Shown here piece by piece: positions 22,101-32,799 of a stretch of 64,000 nucleotides of DNA. The stretch is from assembly GCA_947652115.1 (NCBI GenBank), contig OX393569.1, forward strand, positions 3,419,080 through 3,483,079, given 5' to 3'. The translations under genes were made by a program, and so were the position numbers. Under the pieces are notes generated by a model, which searched no databases, was not told where the DNA came from, and saw only the letters and a program-made list of their open reading frames with translations. Source of the DNA: Blastomussa wellsi. Taxonomy: Eukaryota; Cnidaria; Anthozoa; Scleractinia; Plerogyridae. Position 1 is the first letter of the stretch, and every line of letters starts with the position of its first letter.

Positions 22101-24679
22101 TGACTTTGTTAGTCTAAGTCACTTTACTACTTTGAACAATGCGCTCCTACCTAAGTCATTTTCCTCATTAGCATCACTGGTTTCCTCTTCAATGGCGCCA
22201 TCTTCTTCGGGATAGTCTTCTTGTCCCTCTTCTTCGCTATCTTCTGCTCGAAAAAAGAGAATGTTTTAAACACTCGACTCTCTCTGTAATCTTCCTCTTT
22301 TTCGCTATATTCTACTCGAAAAATACAAATGAAGTTTAGAAACAACAACAAAAACTTTATTATGAATACTTGATTTCATTAATTACACTGTCCAGCGGGT
22401 ATCAAAAGCTAATCTAGGCGGGACAGAAGAACAACTGAATGTCAGCCCTAACACTTAACAATACAATATGACGTTACTAAACCTGAGCCATTTTCCTCAT
22501 CTGTGTCGCTGCTTTCCTCCTCAAAGGTGCCATCTTCTTCGGGGTAATCTTCTTGTTCCTCTTCTTCGCTATCTTCTGCTCGGAAAAATATGGAATGTTA
22601 AAATGCGGTCTAAATTATCCATGGGGTTAACATTATCAATGGATCAAAATATCTTAATAATACTCTTCCTCTTCTTCGCTATCTTCTCGCGCAAAATATT
22701 GGAAGTTTAGCGCATTCTGGAAGCAATGCTGTTTATATTTTACGTGTCCAAATCAAAGGTGGACCCAAAAAAACGTTTAATTTAGACAACAGTGTTTTTG
22801 CTTCAGCGTGCTGAATATCGTGTATGTATTTTTGTCATATAGTTTGTACCAAATAGCCTGAGTATCATATTCCTCTCCACCTTCCCCCTTCCTTTAAGAA
22901 GGCCGGATACATCAGGTTAGTAGCAAATGCCCGGAGACAAAATGCCCCTACCTAAGTTGTTTTCCTCGTCAGCGTTAGTGTTTTCCTCTTCAATGGCGTC
23001 ATCTTCTTCGGGATAATCTTGTTGTTCCTCTTCTTCGCCGTCTTCTGCTCGACAATACAAATAGAAGATAATATTGCTTTCCGATTCGTTTATAGTAGTC
23101 GACATTGTTGGATGGTGAGAGGAAAACGTCTAGTATAGAAACTGTTTTTTAGTCAAAAGTGTCGTTTTCGTCCGCATAATCTTCTTTTTCTGTTTCTTCC
23201 TTTTCATCTTCTGGTGAAGAAACATTAAATTACGTACACCTGATTGTATTTCGCAAGTATTAGACTGACTAACAAATGATTGATTAGTTGCACCCCGAAG
23301 GAAATTAATCAATCACCGAACATATAAACGACTTTTCTTAATTCAGGAAGGAATGAGAAAAAAAGAATAAACCAACGAGAGAGCGAGAGAACAGAAGGGG
23401 AAACAAACTCGGACGGAATGCATGAGCGTACGAGCTCCTATACCTAAGTTGTTTTCCACGTCAGCATCACTGTTTTCCTCTTCAATGGCGCCATCTTCTT
23501 CAGGATAATCTTGCTGTTGCTCTTCTTCGCTGTCTTCTGCTCGACAATAAAAATAGAAGGTAATATTGTTTTACAATTGTTTGTGGTGGTCGTCTTGTAT
23601 GCATTGTTGACTGGTGAAAGAAAAACAAAGGACATCTAGTATAGAAAAAGCTTCTTAATACCTGAGTCGCTCTCGTCAGCAGCGTCGGGGGCTTCGTCTT
23701 CAGAAGCGTCGTTTCCTTCCGCAAAATCTTCTTTTTCTGTTTCTTCCTTTTTATCTTCTGCTGAAGAAACATTAAATTACTTACAATATTACACTATGTC
23801 GCGAGTTGCAGTTTAAATATTCTTAAGCATCCGTTAAAACGTTTAGTATCGGAATGACTCGATGACAAAATGTTTGATCAGTTGATTGATAAGTGACTGT
23901 ACTGAGTGAAGAAAGAAAAGGAAAAAGAAAAGGACGAAGGATATCAATCACCGAGCATATAAACGACTTTTCGGCTTAATTAAGGAAGGAATGAGGGAAG
24001 AAAAAAAGAATAAACCAACGAGAGAACGAAATAACGAATCAACAAACGTGAGGAAACGAAGAACGGAAAAAATTAACCCACGCACGCACGCACGCACGAA
24101 CGAACGAACGAACGAACGACAAAACGAAGTGAATGGGCAAATGAAGTAAAAGATGAATGTAGATGATGAATTTTTAAAAGTAAACTAATTGTTGATATAG
24201 TGCTGCCTAATTTAAAGATTATATTTGAGAATGAAATCAAATTATATTTTGTCACTAACATGAAAGGAGAAAAGTAGGAAACAATTGCTGGGTCATTTAC
24301 GGAAGAATTTGTAAGCAAAAACAATGCACGTTTAACTTAAATTTCGAGACAGTGCTTGATTTAAAACTCAGTGAGTCCATTACGGAGTTAAAGGCGGTTT
24401 TTGCTAGTAAAAACTGAAAGATATGTGCAAAACTGAACGATCTTGTATTTGAACTAAACGGAAAAAACTGCTTATGGCAAAAAAAAAATTGTGCTTCATA
24501 AAAGTCTATCTCTCACCTCTGTTCTCCCCTTGAACAGCAAAGTCATCTAAACTTTTGACGGCGTCATTTTGATCCGTTGTTGATTCTACTGGACTGGATG
24601 CGTTGTCTTCAAGAGGTTCTGCATTTAAAACAGTGGCAACTATCAGAAGGAAAGCAATCCAACGTACAAAGCCAGCCAT
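19163..24679 (-). CDS. Galaxin-like protein D: acidic exon array plus about 20 galaxin repeats
   Basis: Eight exons fit: 24517-24679, 23662-23760, 23444-23539, 22952-23047, 22483-22578, 22151-22246, 21578-21670 and 19163-20940. Every junction is phase 1 and the product is about 832-838 residues. Exon 1 starts MAGFVRWIAFLLIVATVLNA, a signal peptide. Exons 2-7 are 31-33-residue acidic segments; five of them share the core DYPEED or DYPEDE, and up to 18 of 33 residues are Asp/Glu. Exon 8 has an acidic lead-in, then about 20 units of 28 residues of the type CCYGRVVPKSFFCRPRCGAV, ending in a stop. The di-cysteine unit is that of galaxin, a coral skeletal matrix protein. The acidic half presumably binds calcium and the Cys-rich half crosslinks or assembles; both roles are inference. 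Acceptors of exons 2-7 read NAG-CAG, so starts may lie 3 nt downstream. Confidence 0.88.
19180..20850 (-). repeat. 84-bp coding tandem array in gene D
   Basis: About 20 units of 84 bp, each encoding 28 residues with CCYG and RPRCG landmarks. Eight consecutive units (about 19570-20240) are nearly identical; I saw two differing positions (TACCCTTCC for TACTCTTCC, and CATAAG for CAGAAG). Units at both ends are more diverged (CCFLKVIPRTLPC; CCYGRRVTPKYAIC; CCYGKIIPRSSIC). Since 84 is a multiple of three, other frames also stay open. Confidence 0.95.
22284..22318 (-). pseudogene. Truncated acidic exon relic in gene D
   Basis: On the minus strand TCGAGTAGAATATAGCGAAA followed by a GAGGAAGATTAC match mirrors the start of an acidic exon, but the acceptor CAG has become TAG and only about a third of the exon remains. 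It sits about 40 bp upstream of the intact exon 22151-22246. Confidence 0.6.
22661..22690 (-). pseudogene. Second truncated acidic exon relic in gene D
   Basis: Minus strand GCGCGAGAAGATAGCGAAGA then AGAGGAAGAG matches the acidic exon start with the CAG acceptor deleted. The match ends after about ten codons and no donor follows. Confidence 0.6.
22952..24040 (-). repeat. Tandem duplication of an acidic exon pair in gene D
   Basis: The block holding exons 23662-23760 and 23444-23539 is repeated as 23149-23210 (dead) and 22952-23047 (intact). Introns match too: AATAGAAGGTAATATTG against AATAGAAGATAATATTG, CATCTAGTATAGAAA against CGTCTAGTATAGAAA, and AATCACCGAGCATATAAACG near 23946 against the same text with one change near 23311. 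Confidence 0.75.
23149..23210 (-). pseudogene. Dead acidic exon with an in-frame stop in gene D
   Basis: It translates EDEKEETEKEDYADENDTFD and then TAA, closely matching the first 20 codons of exon 23662-23760. The upstream AG of the doubled acceptor is AC here, although the CAG three bases on survives. No GT donor follows. If spliced in it would end the protein before the galaxin repeats; most likely it is skipped. Confidence 0.75.
24077..24118. repeat. Microsatellite (ACGC)n (ACGA)n
   Basis: Consecutive ACGC units turn into ACGA units upstream of the duplicated block in gene D intron 1. Confidence 0.85.
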
Positions 24680-24730
24680 TACTGTGCTACGCCGTGTTCG
24701 GAATATGCACCTCTAAACCGAGATCACTCC

Positions 24731-24738
24731 TTTATATA
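24731..24738 (-). promoter_or_regulatory. TATA box of galaxin-like gene D
   Basis: TATATAAA on the minus strand, 52 bp upstream of the ATG at 24679. Confidence 0.6.
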
Positions 24739-27012
24739 CCATTAAGATAATGAAAAACAGCACGAATTTTATCGATGACGCATGATAGATCACCCACTCG
24801 AGTATTTTAAAAACAGGTAGCGATATCTTTTCTAAAGAAAGTGCCATAACAGGAAAATTCCTGGCTTTCAATAAACGTGAGCCGTTCAAGAGATAAATTC
24901 TTAACAAGAAGTTTCCCTTTTATGTAGTCGCATGATGTTTATTCATTATTTTTGCTGATGGGTGGGGTGCTACATATACATTGCCAACGTTACGAAATTG
25001 CTAGTATGCCTTCATCACCCGACTGTTATAATGAAAAGGGTTCTTTAAACAAAAGACGAGTTCTTCAATATAAATTATTGACAAATTGTCCCGCATCGAG
25101 ATGCCAGGATATTGGCCCCGTTCCTTACCTTCGTGGGGTAGTTAATGAAGGGTGTCGAAGTCTTTGTCTATAAACACGCGACTTGAAACTGTGGCTGAAT
25201 AACAACACCAATATGTCGCTATCTTGACCTAGAAGCTTGATAAACATGCTCATTCGAGTAAGATTTATGTTTTAGGTTTTTGTTGTGAAAAAATTCTTAA
25301 CAAGACCACAATACTAAAACAAACATGTTGTGGTTCAGTTTTATTTCTGGTTGAAATTTTACTTTCCTTTGTTTTTGGATATGGTAATGGTTTGAAAAAA
25401 TCAAAAGGAAAATTTGAACTAAGGATAAAATCATTTTATCCTTTATCCCAGTAATGAAATGTAGGGAGATTCCAAGCTATTTACAAACATAATTCAGTTC
25501 ACCGTTGGCGCATAGATAACAGAAATGTTGCTTATTTTTGCCTCAAAAAATTTTCGGTTGTCGCAACTGACGTCAAGAACATTTTTTGATTAGTAAATAA
25601 AGAACTTAGATCGACAAAATCAAAAATATTGTAATTACGTCAACCGCAGCATTCTCGGGTGATCAATAGCGCTGAAACAAGTCGTAACACTCAGCAGCTC
25701 TTAATGTATGACTGGGGTGTACATGATTTTTCTTTCGAAAAACTGAATGAAAACTATGCGAAGTTTTAAATTAAAGGAACTATCGGTACGAGATTGGTGC
25801 GAAATGTTATAACCGAAAACAAACACTGGAATTGAAAAGATGGGGTAAGTTTCTAAAGAAACTGTGGTGCTTCGTTGGTGGGAAGTATAACAATATAATC
25901 TGGTTTTATCAACTGGGTTGGAATGAATTTTGGCTGGTTTTCACGAACTTCCTGTTAACTTCAATATAGTTAAATGAAGTCGGACTTGCCCGAAAGCGAG
26001 CATCATCACAAATCCTGTCTTTGTATCAGCTCATCTTAGCTCAAGCGAAATCTGAATGTTGTTAGAAGAACATCTTTATTTCCATCAGGGGACGTTGGAA
26101 TCCATCAGTGGATTTAATTCCAGCTGTGCTTGCCTTTTTTCAATGAATCGATCTCAACTTTGCAAAGTCACGCTAATAGACTAGATCTTCTGTTGTATTC
26201 GACAATGACACACAAATGCGCATTGCAACAGTGTTATGGCAACATGTGTTCTGCATGGTAACGTGTTACCTCAGTGCACGGAAGAAATGTTTATATTGCA
26301 GTGCGATGAACTTCTCGATATTTTACCCCGTTAAGAGGAAATCTGGCATACAGTTAATTACAGTCTACCTTCTATTTTTAACCGTTACAATTCACGCAAA
26401 GAAGTAATAGCCACGAATTAAACTGATATTCTCTTTGCGAAAAAAGTGCTAATTGCTGAGTGATTATAATTTTCATTCATGGATTTTTTAAATAGTTTTG
26501 TGCATGGCTAGATGACTTCCTCTCTCCGTGGCTCGAATATTTTGCTGCTTTTCATTTTGATACCCGAGCCGGATGTTTTAAGGGAGTACAATTTAGTTCC
26601 AAATCAGCATGTTGTCGATTCCCCATGAAGGCCCTACCTTTCATTAGGGAGGGAGGGTTACCATAGAAGTTCACAGTAAACAATCACCCTATTCATCAAC
26701 TGACAGATTAATTTTCATCTGTTTGACACTTGATGTTATATTTTAGCAAATGATGACCTTCCATGTTCGGTACGTGGCTAAACTTCGTCATCCTACCGGA
26801 TCTTTACACTCTGGCCACTGACAAGAGACCCTTCGATATTAGACCGCACTTAGAATTAGAAAGTTTGATTCCGTAAAATTCCGCCCGAGAAATATATATC
26901 CGCTCACTGGTGTTTTTTTACAAAATGCGTGGATTCGTAGCCACGAAAACATAAACCGTCTCAATCTTTTCCATTTCTTTTCATCCTTGTTCCTTTTTGG
27001 TTTATTATCATT

Positions 27013-27033
27013 GGGGGGGGGGGGGGGGGGGGG
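27013..27033 (+). repeat. Homopolymer run of 21 G
   Basis: An uninterrupted G run. Similar runs of 12-20 G or C lie at 1211, 28615, 28837, 35342, 38884, 40669 and 53782; several are inside short transposon copies. Confidence 0.95.
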
Positions 27034-27514
27034 TTAGTAAAGTATTATTTTGAGGTTTCCTATATTTTAAGGGTAATTTATCTTGTCTCAAAAAAATGAC
27101 TCAAAATAACCCTTTCTAAATACAACTTTTCGTTTTCCATCTCTTAAAATAACAATTGGGAAAATAATTTTTAAAAAATGTTTGGTGTTTAGTTGTTGTG
27201 TAGTGTTTTGAAATCCAGTTCTAGTCTAGTTCTGGATATTGCGAACAGGGGAAAGTAAAATAAACCGGACGGATAAGAGATAGGCCTCCAAGCTAGGAAA
27301 CGATAGGCCAAGCTAGTAAACGTTTTTGCTTCAAATTACCCACAGTGAAAAGTGGAAAAATAAGATTTAACTCAGAAGATTAAGTATATAAGTTTCCAAT
27401 AGTTTATAGTTCGAGCTTCTGGACTGACGTTAATTTATCGCGGAATTTCTGATCCCTTTCCCTTCGTTTTGAATCGAAGTCCTTGAAGTACTCGAAGTCC
27501 TTGAAAACCAATTC

Positions 27515-27708
27515 TTGGTTTTCACGTGACGTCATAAAATTTTAAAAACAAAATTCGCTGGGCCTGCGTAATCGTCATTGTCACCACGTGAAAGAAATCC
27601 TAAAAATACACATATTCACACGTTTTCAGCTAGATAGTGTCCTAGATTTTTTAATTGCGTGGTTTCGAGTTTTTATTTTGATGGCGTGACAGTGAAAACC
27701 ACCTATAT
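27515..27708. mobile_element. Possible MITE with GGTTTTCAC ends
   Basis: TTGGTTTTCACGTGACGTCA at the left and, inverted from the right, GGTGGTTTTCACTGTCACGCC. About 190 bp, imperfect ends, no clear target duplication. The left end carries a composite CACGTG/TGACGTCA motif. Confidence 0.45.
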
Positions 27709-29820
27709 CAATGGGAATGCCTTAAATGGCTAAGGATAAACCGCTCTAGGAACAGAATGCGGAACAAACTATAACAAGTTTGCTGAGTTACTATGCAATT
27801 AAGACAACTATTACTGTTCTAGATCTGTTATTTCCAAGTCGGATGTTTCGGATTTTTCCAAAGAAAATTTAGTAAATGAAAATGGTAACGTTGCAAGATA
27901 CAAATTGAACAGAAAAGGGAAAATGTCGCCTAATTTCCACTGCCACTTTTTGTTTGCTTCCAACCGCTCAGTATTGACCCGAACTGAACAGTTTAAAATA
28001 AGAAAATATTGTTCTTCCTCTCCTGAGGCGCACAGTATTAGAGTGATTTTAAAAGACCCGTGAATAGTTGCTGCAGTATTAGATACTACAAAAAACTTAT
28101 TTTATTAGTATATTATCGCAATCATGCATAATATACAACGATAGGAAAGTGGTTGCAACTGATTAAAAGTTTTCAAATGTTAAAGCATTTCGGTCGCCTC
28201 AGTGACCTTCGTCAATTAAAAAAATGCAAATGAAACTCCCCTGCAATATGGCAATATTCGTCCCCTCAACATAGCAATTTGGCGTTTTGGATAATAAATG
28301 TCTTATTAAACGTTTGTAGGTAAAAATACTCAGCGATACTATACAACAAAACGTCTAATAAGATACATATCCCATATGTCATTTTCTTCTACCCCAGTGA
28401 TGCATGAAAACAATCAAAGAAGCGTACATCAGTCTCTCAGTCGAGTTCAACAACAATGACTGCATAACAATTCACACAAACGTCATTTTCATTCATAAAT
28501 GGTTTAGGAATAACCTGTGTACACCTCGACCACCAACAACGTTCGGTTGGGTCCTCGAGACAGTCAGCTCAATAGATAAGTAGCCCGGGGGAGGGTATAG
28601 GGGGAGTATTTAGTGGGGGGGGGGGGTGTCCCGTCCAGTTGTCGGGAAAGACCCTCATGGCCTGATTACATCAGTAAGCCGTGCTGGCCGGGTAAGACGG
28701 GCTGGTTTGCTTTGTCGGTTAACCGGGCTCTCGCCTCGTGTCCCGCTTCAGGGGACTACCGTAAATTTTGGATAGGTGTGATGTGTACCGCGAAGGCCCG
28801 GGAATGGACAATTGTTTTAAGCGGTCATGTCCCGGCGGGGGGGGGGGGGGGGGGCAAATTGAAAGTACCTTCCCGGTGTTCTTCCAAGTACGTCAATTTT
28901 CGGTTGACACGACGATGAGGGACGATGACGCCGTACTGCTAGGGTATGCTAATTCGATTTCCACTTTGCTCTTCACAAGAAAAGGCATGTCGTAAAATAC
29001 GCATAACTGGGTGAATTTCTTGTATGAGCAGATTGATACTACAACACATTCCGATTAACAAAAAAATTAGCTCTGGAAGGAACATGTAACATTCTTATCC
29101 ACCGGCCCTGAGGTCCCTGAGAAACACTTTCCTCAGCACAGTTTCAAAAGTTAGCAATACTTATAATTCTGTGGATAGAAATAATAGAACTCAAAGAATG
29201 CAAACATTGTTCACATGAAGTGGCCCACGCTATGTTCCTATATACTATAAATTCACTTTATCGAAATTGAATTTTACTTCCTGCCCTTGTACATCATTAA
29301 AAATCAAGCATATATTCTTAACAGTTCAAGTGTACTGGATAAACTGATTTTAATACTTTCCTTCCGGCGGTCTTTCTAGGCATGCAAGATCTGCGATCGT
29401 TCTTCGCTTATTTCCGTAGTTCCGTATCCGAGACAGAGTACGTATCATTTCGCCGAGGCTTGGGGGAATAAAACAAAATAGTTTGCATCGAGGCTTCATT
29501 TTAGTTCATGTGGCGCCATGTTAGAATTTTAATATATCGGAATTAGTCTATTCGTTGAATAATAAAACAATTATCCTGCTCAATCTTGGGGAATATCGTC
29601 TCCTTTTAGAAAACCCGACCTGTGGCCTCGTCGGTGACGTATCAGGCGATATTCCGCCCGATTTCACAGTATAATTGTTAAATTTAAGACACAAAAATAG
29701 CGTTCTTGGAAGCCGTTTTCTTAGGCGCAACATAGCGCGATGCATTGAGTCACGACTCAAATAACGGCTGAGAAGGAGACTACACAAAATCCTAACTAGA
29801 CAAAAATGAATAGCTGAGAG

Positions 29821-29967
29821 GGACGTTTCTAACCATGAACAGATTGAGTTGTCTTACACGAAGTGTGGAATCGTTGGAGCCTCAGCCCTTTCAGAGGCTG
29901 AAGGGGCTCCAACGATTCCACACTTCGTGTAAGACAACTCAATCTGTTCATGGTTATAAACGCCCCA
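29821..29967. repeat. Long palindrome, arms of about 50 bp
   Basis: AACCATGAACAGATTGAGTT and onward through GGAATCGTTGGAGCC is followed, after about 25 bp, by its reverse complement with no mismatch in the core arm. The outer flanks (ACGTTTCT and ATAAACG) continue imperfectly. Probably a fold-back element. Confidence 0.85.
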
Positions 29968-30447
29968 TCTCGGCCATCCCTTTTAGCCATCACCAAAAAT
30001 TGGTTACAACTTAGGTTTACATGAAAAAAAATTGTATTTTAAGAACTTAAGTTCTTAACGAAGCTGTAGTTTTCTGACCGCACAATATCAGCATGAATAT
30101 ATGTTTGCGGACATTTGCAACTCCGCAAATCTTTTTTCACCCTTAGAAGTATATTGGATGGAAGTTAGACGAAATGATCGCAAATTTCATCTTTGATTCT
30201 ATAGTGCAGCAAAATAGCTAATTTTTCATTGAGCCATCTTTATTCGTTATTTTTAACAGCTTACTTAGCCATTACTTTGTAACTGATTTACATTCTGAAA
30301 GGTTGTATGGAAAATTAGAACATTTCTACGTGAGGTAGAGATGCTGAACATTGATTTCACCAAGTCTAGATCTATCGGATTACATTTCATTTTTAATTTC
30401 CTGCTTATCAAAGATCTATTCCGTGCTTCTATATTGGAATCTTTGGT

Positions 30448-30777
30448 TTACTTTCCTCTTCCTTTGCCATATTTATAGATTTGACAATGCCCGACGTAGC
30501 GACCGCACTGTGAATCCCCGAAAATACTTGCGTAAGCTCTTGCCGAGGCTTGGGCTTGCCCACGTGACCAACCCATGCCAAAGACAGTTGAAGGACAGCT
30601 GATCCCGGGAGGGACATAGCGAGTGTTGCAGCGAGCATAATAGGCATTTTTCAGGAGTTTCACACCAAGCTCGGCCGCAATTGCAAGAAACCAAGCAGGT
30701 GGAACAGCCTCGGATTCATCAGGGAGTGTGACCAGCAGGATCAGGAACACAAAGGCAACAAATGGCATGAGCTTCAT
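30448..30777 (-). CDS. Small secreted four-cysteine protein, unrecognised
   Basis: One open exon of 109 residues starting MKLMPFVAFVFLILLVTLP, a clear signal peptide with likely cleavage after DESEA. The mature part has four cysteines (50, 61, 91, 98), an Ala/Ser-rich segment GQAQASARAYAS and the end CGRYVGHCQIYKYGKGRGK, which is basic. The ATG is preceded by TTGCAACAG, a plausible acceptor of a 5'UTR intron, so I start here and not at the longer open frame to 30951, which enters a transposon copy. I do not recognise the family. The size, secretion and basic tail would fit a host-defence or matrix peptide, but no function is shown. Confidence 0.7.
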   Translation of the reverse strand: MKLMPFVAFVFLILLVTLPDESEAVPPAWFLAIAAELGVKLLKNAYYARCNTRYVPPGISCPSTVFGMGWSRGQAQASARAYASIFGDSQCGRYVGHCQIYKYGKGRGK

Positions 30778-30875
30778 CGTGCAGAGGGAACGTGACCTGT
30801 TGCAATTATGAAGAAGCAAGCTTACAACAAGGCAATCTAATTTATTCTGCCATTTAACATAAAAAGGAATAGCCT

Positions 30876-31068
30876 CAGGGGCGGATTCAGGGGCGGATCC
30901 AGGTAGGTGTTCAGGATGGCTAGCCACCCCCATTTTGGCTCCTCGACTCATAAAAATAACCAGGAAATCTATTTTTTTCTACTTTTGCAACAGAGTATTT
31001 CTATTTATCTGCTTTTTATTTTGTGTATCCAGCCTCCCCCCCCCCAAATATTCCTAGATCCGCCACTG
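30876..31068. mobile_element. CAGGGGCGG element with 5-bp target duplication
   Basis: CAGGGGCGGATTC at the left (with a second start, CAGGGGCGGATCC, 12 bp on) and ATCCGCCACTG at the right. AGCCT flanks both ends. A C run lies at 31035-31045. The 5-bp duplication suggests the hAT5-type group I recall from repeat catalogues. Confidence 0.7.
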
Positions 31069-31287
31069 AGCCTGTTTCAAAGGGTGGAGATGGTATTGCA
31101 AAGGCGAGGCCACTGACCGAAGAACGTTCATGTACGTTCATGTAGTACGCATGACTAATCTCCAACACAGGCAGAGGAAAAAGTACCAGTTGACGAAGAA
31201 AGATATCGTCTCCGGGACGGGACTGAGCCCACGGTGCTTATCGCTGAAGTTGCTAAGCAACATGATGTGTTTGCACGCGCGATTACT
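31069..31287. other. Short gap between two elements
   Basis: Nothing recognised apart from ACGTTCATGT repeated in tandem near 31124-31143. Confidence 0.4.
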
Positions 31288-31658
31288 TAGGGAGTTTTAG
31301 CAACGACGACGGCGGCGGCAACGAAAGCGTCATTTTAAAATATAACTTCCCGTTACTGTGACGCTTTGGCAATTAATGAAATTTGTTTAACTTCGAAAAT
31401 GCTAACGAACTGTCCAGGAACTGAATTACTATGGACGGCATTAAAGTAAGGAAAACAGAAAGAAAACTTTGCTGCCATGCGCTCACGTTCTCGAGAAAAC
31501 ATTAAATTTGGTCATTTCACGTTGTTGTTTTGCAGATGACGACCCAGAAATGTTAAGAACTATAAAACGCACGTGCATAGCGATTGTTTTTGCTCATTAA
31601 ACCTATTGTTTTGTGGCGTTCTCGTTGCTGTTGCCGTCCAAATTGCTAAAACTCCCTA
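31288..31658. mobile_element. MITE with TAGGGAGTTTTAGCAA ends
   Basis: TAGGGAGTTTTAGCAACGAC at the left is mirrored by TTGCTAAAACTCCCTA at the right, both with a GC-rich inner part (GGCGGCGGCAACGA and TCGTTGCTGTTGCCG). 371 bp, non-coding. Confidence 0.75.
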
Positions 31659-32040
31659 TTGTTAAAAACTGCGTAGCGTGTTGTTCAGGTGATACAAAAG
31701 TTTTTGGTATTTTTTAACGCTATTAAGTTCGGTTGTGTTCACCGACGTTTCGGCAGTGGTGCTTCTTCAGGGTGGCACCCTGATGAAATAAGTCGACAAC
31801 TCTTCGGGCCCTTCGAATTCAAAGAAGATTTTTTCCAAAACTGTCACTTGTTGCTCCAGCTCAGTGAATACTGTACGTTGAGAAATGCGCATACTGTACT
31901 GACCCAGTTATAAACCAAAAGTTACAATATTATTCTCCAGGGGTAGCATGTGTTAATATAGAAGCTAAGTTTCTGGGTCAATGACTTACTTCGGCCGACA
32001 TTTATATAGCATTAATAATGGTAATAGGACTGAGTGGAGT

Positions 32041-32147
32041 CCAATCCTGTCTGTAATCATACGAGTGATTAACAAAATCGGACGACCGCGAAGCGGGAGT
32101 CCGATTTTGTTAATCACTCGTATGATTACAGACAGAATTGAACAACA
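32041..32147. mobile_element. Fold-back element with GCGAAGC tip
   Basis: Arms of at least 36 bp: CTGTCTGTAATCATACGAGT through AACAAAATCGGA, then the tip GACCGCGAAGCGGGAG, then the exact inverse. Flanks CCAAT and AATTG continue the pairing with mismatches. Confidence 0.8.
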
Positions 32148-32799
32148 CGATGTCCTGTTATCAATTACCTTTTTATAGGAATATAACGAAGCATGTTAAC
32201 AACGCGAACAAAATTGACGCGTTATACTAGTATACCTAAATGGTAAAAATGCTGCCAAAGGGGAGGACGAAATAACTGTGCTAGCAGTAACTTTATGAAC
32301 TGTACTATCTTGTCTGCTTGGAACAATGAAGATATGTGAGATTCCATTCTTACAACTATGCTAATTCGAAGTCACATTTGAAGCGTAAGGCACATTTACT
32401 GTCAAGCTCCCCATCTTATACCACCCGTCTTCCATAACGCAAGTATCAACATTCTGGAAGGACAGTACAGAAAAAAAACTCTTTAATAAAGCTATAAAAC
32501 AAGCATTTGTTGTCAGCTATTAACATTGTAAGATCAACATTTCGCTGTTGATATAACTGATGCCTCTTAGCAGTAACTATCAATGTTGTAAAACTACAAA
32601 CTATGATCATGAGAGACTCAATGAAACGGAAATTTTGGCATAAATTACGGGAAAAATTATCTTGTGAAAAAGATAAAATTTCTCGAGAGTGTTTTCACTG
32701 GTTATTCAACAAAAGTTCGAAGATTTAGTCGAGCAATTGATGTTTTGTTCGCAACGTTAGGTTTGCTTATAGTAACTTGTGATACAATTTTCATTTTGC

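Larger units (their letters stand above)
24739..30447. other. Long non-coding interval
   Basis: I see no gene in these 5.7 kb. It holds G runs (27013-27033, 28615-28626, 28837-28854), a possible inverted-repeat element (27515-27708) and a long palindrome (29821-29967). Open frames here are short, overlap on both strands or cross the G runs. Confidence 0.5.

Noticed and set aside
28613..28995. Glycine-rich small proteins on the plus strand
   Set aside because: The glycine stretches are translated G runs; the frames have no other support.
30778..30951. N-terminal extension of the small secreted protein
   Set aside because: The extension runs into the CAGGGGCGG element, and a signal peptide begins cleanly at the internal ATG after a good splice acceptor.
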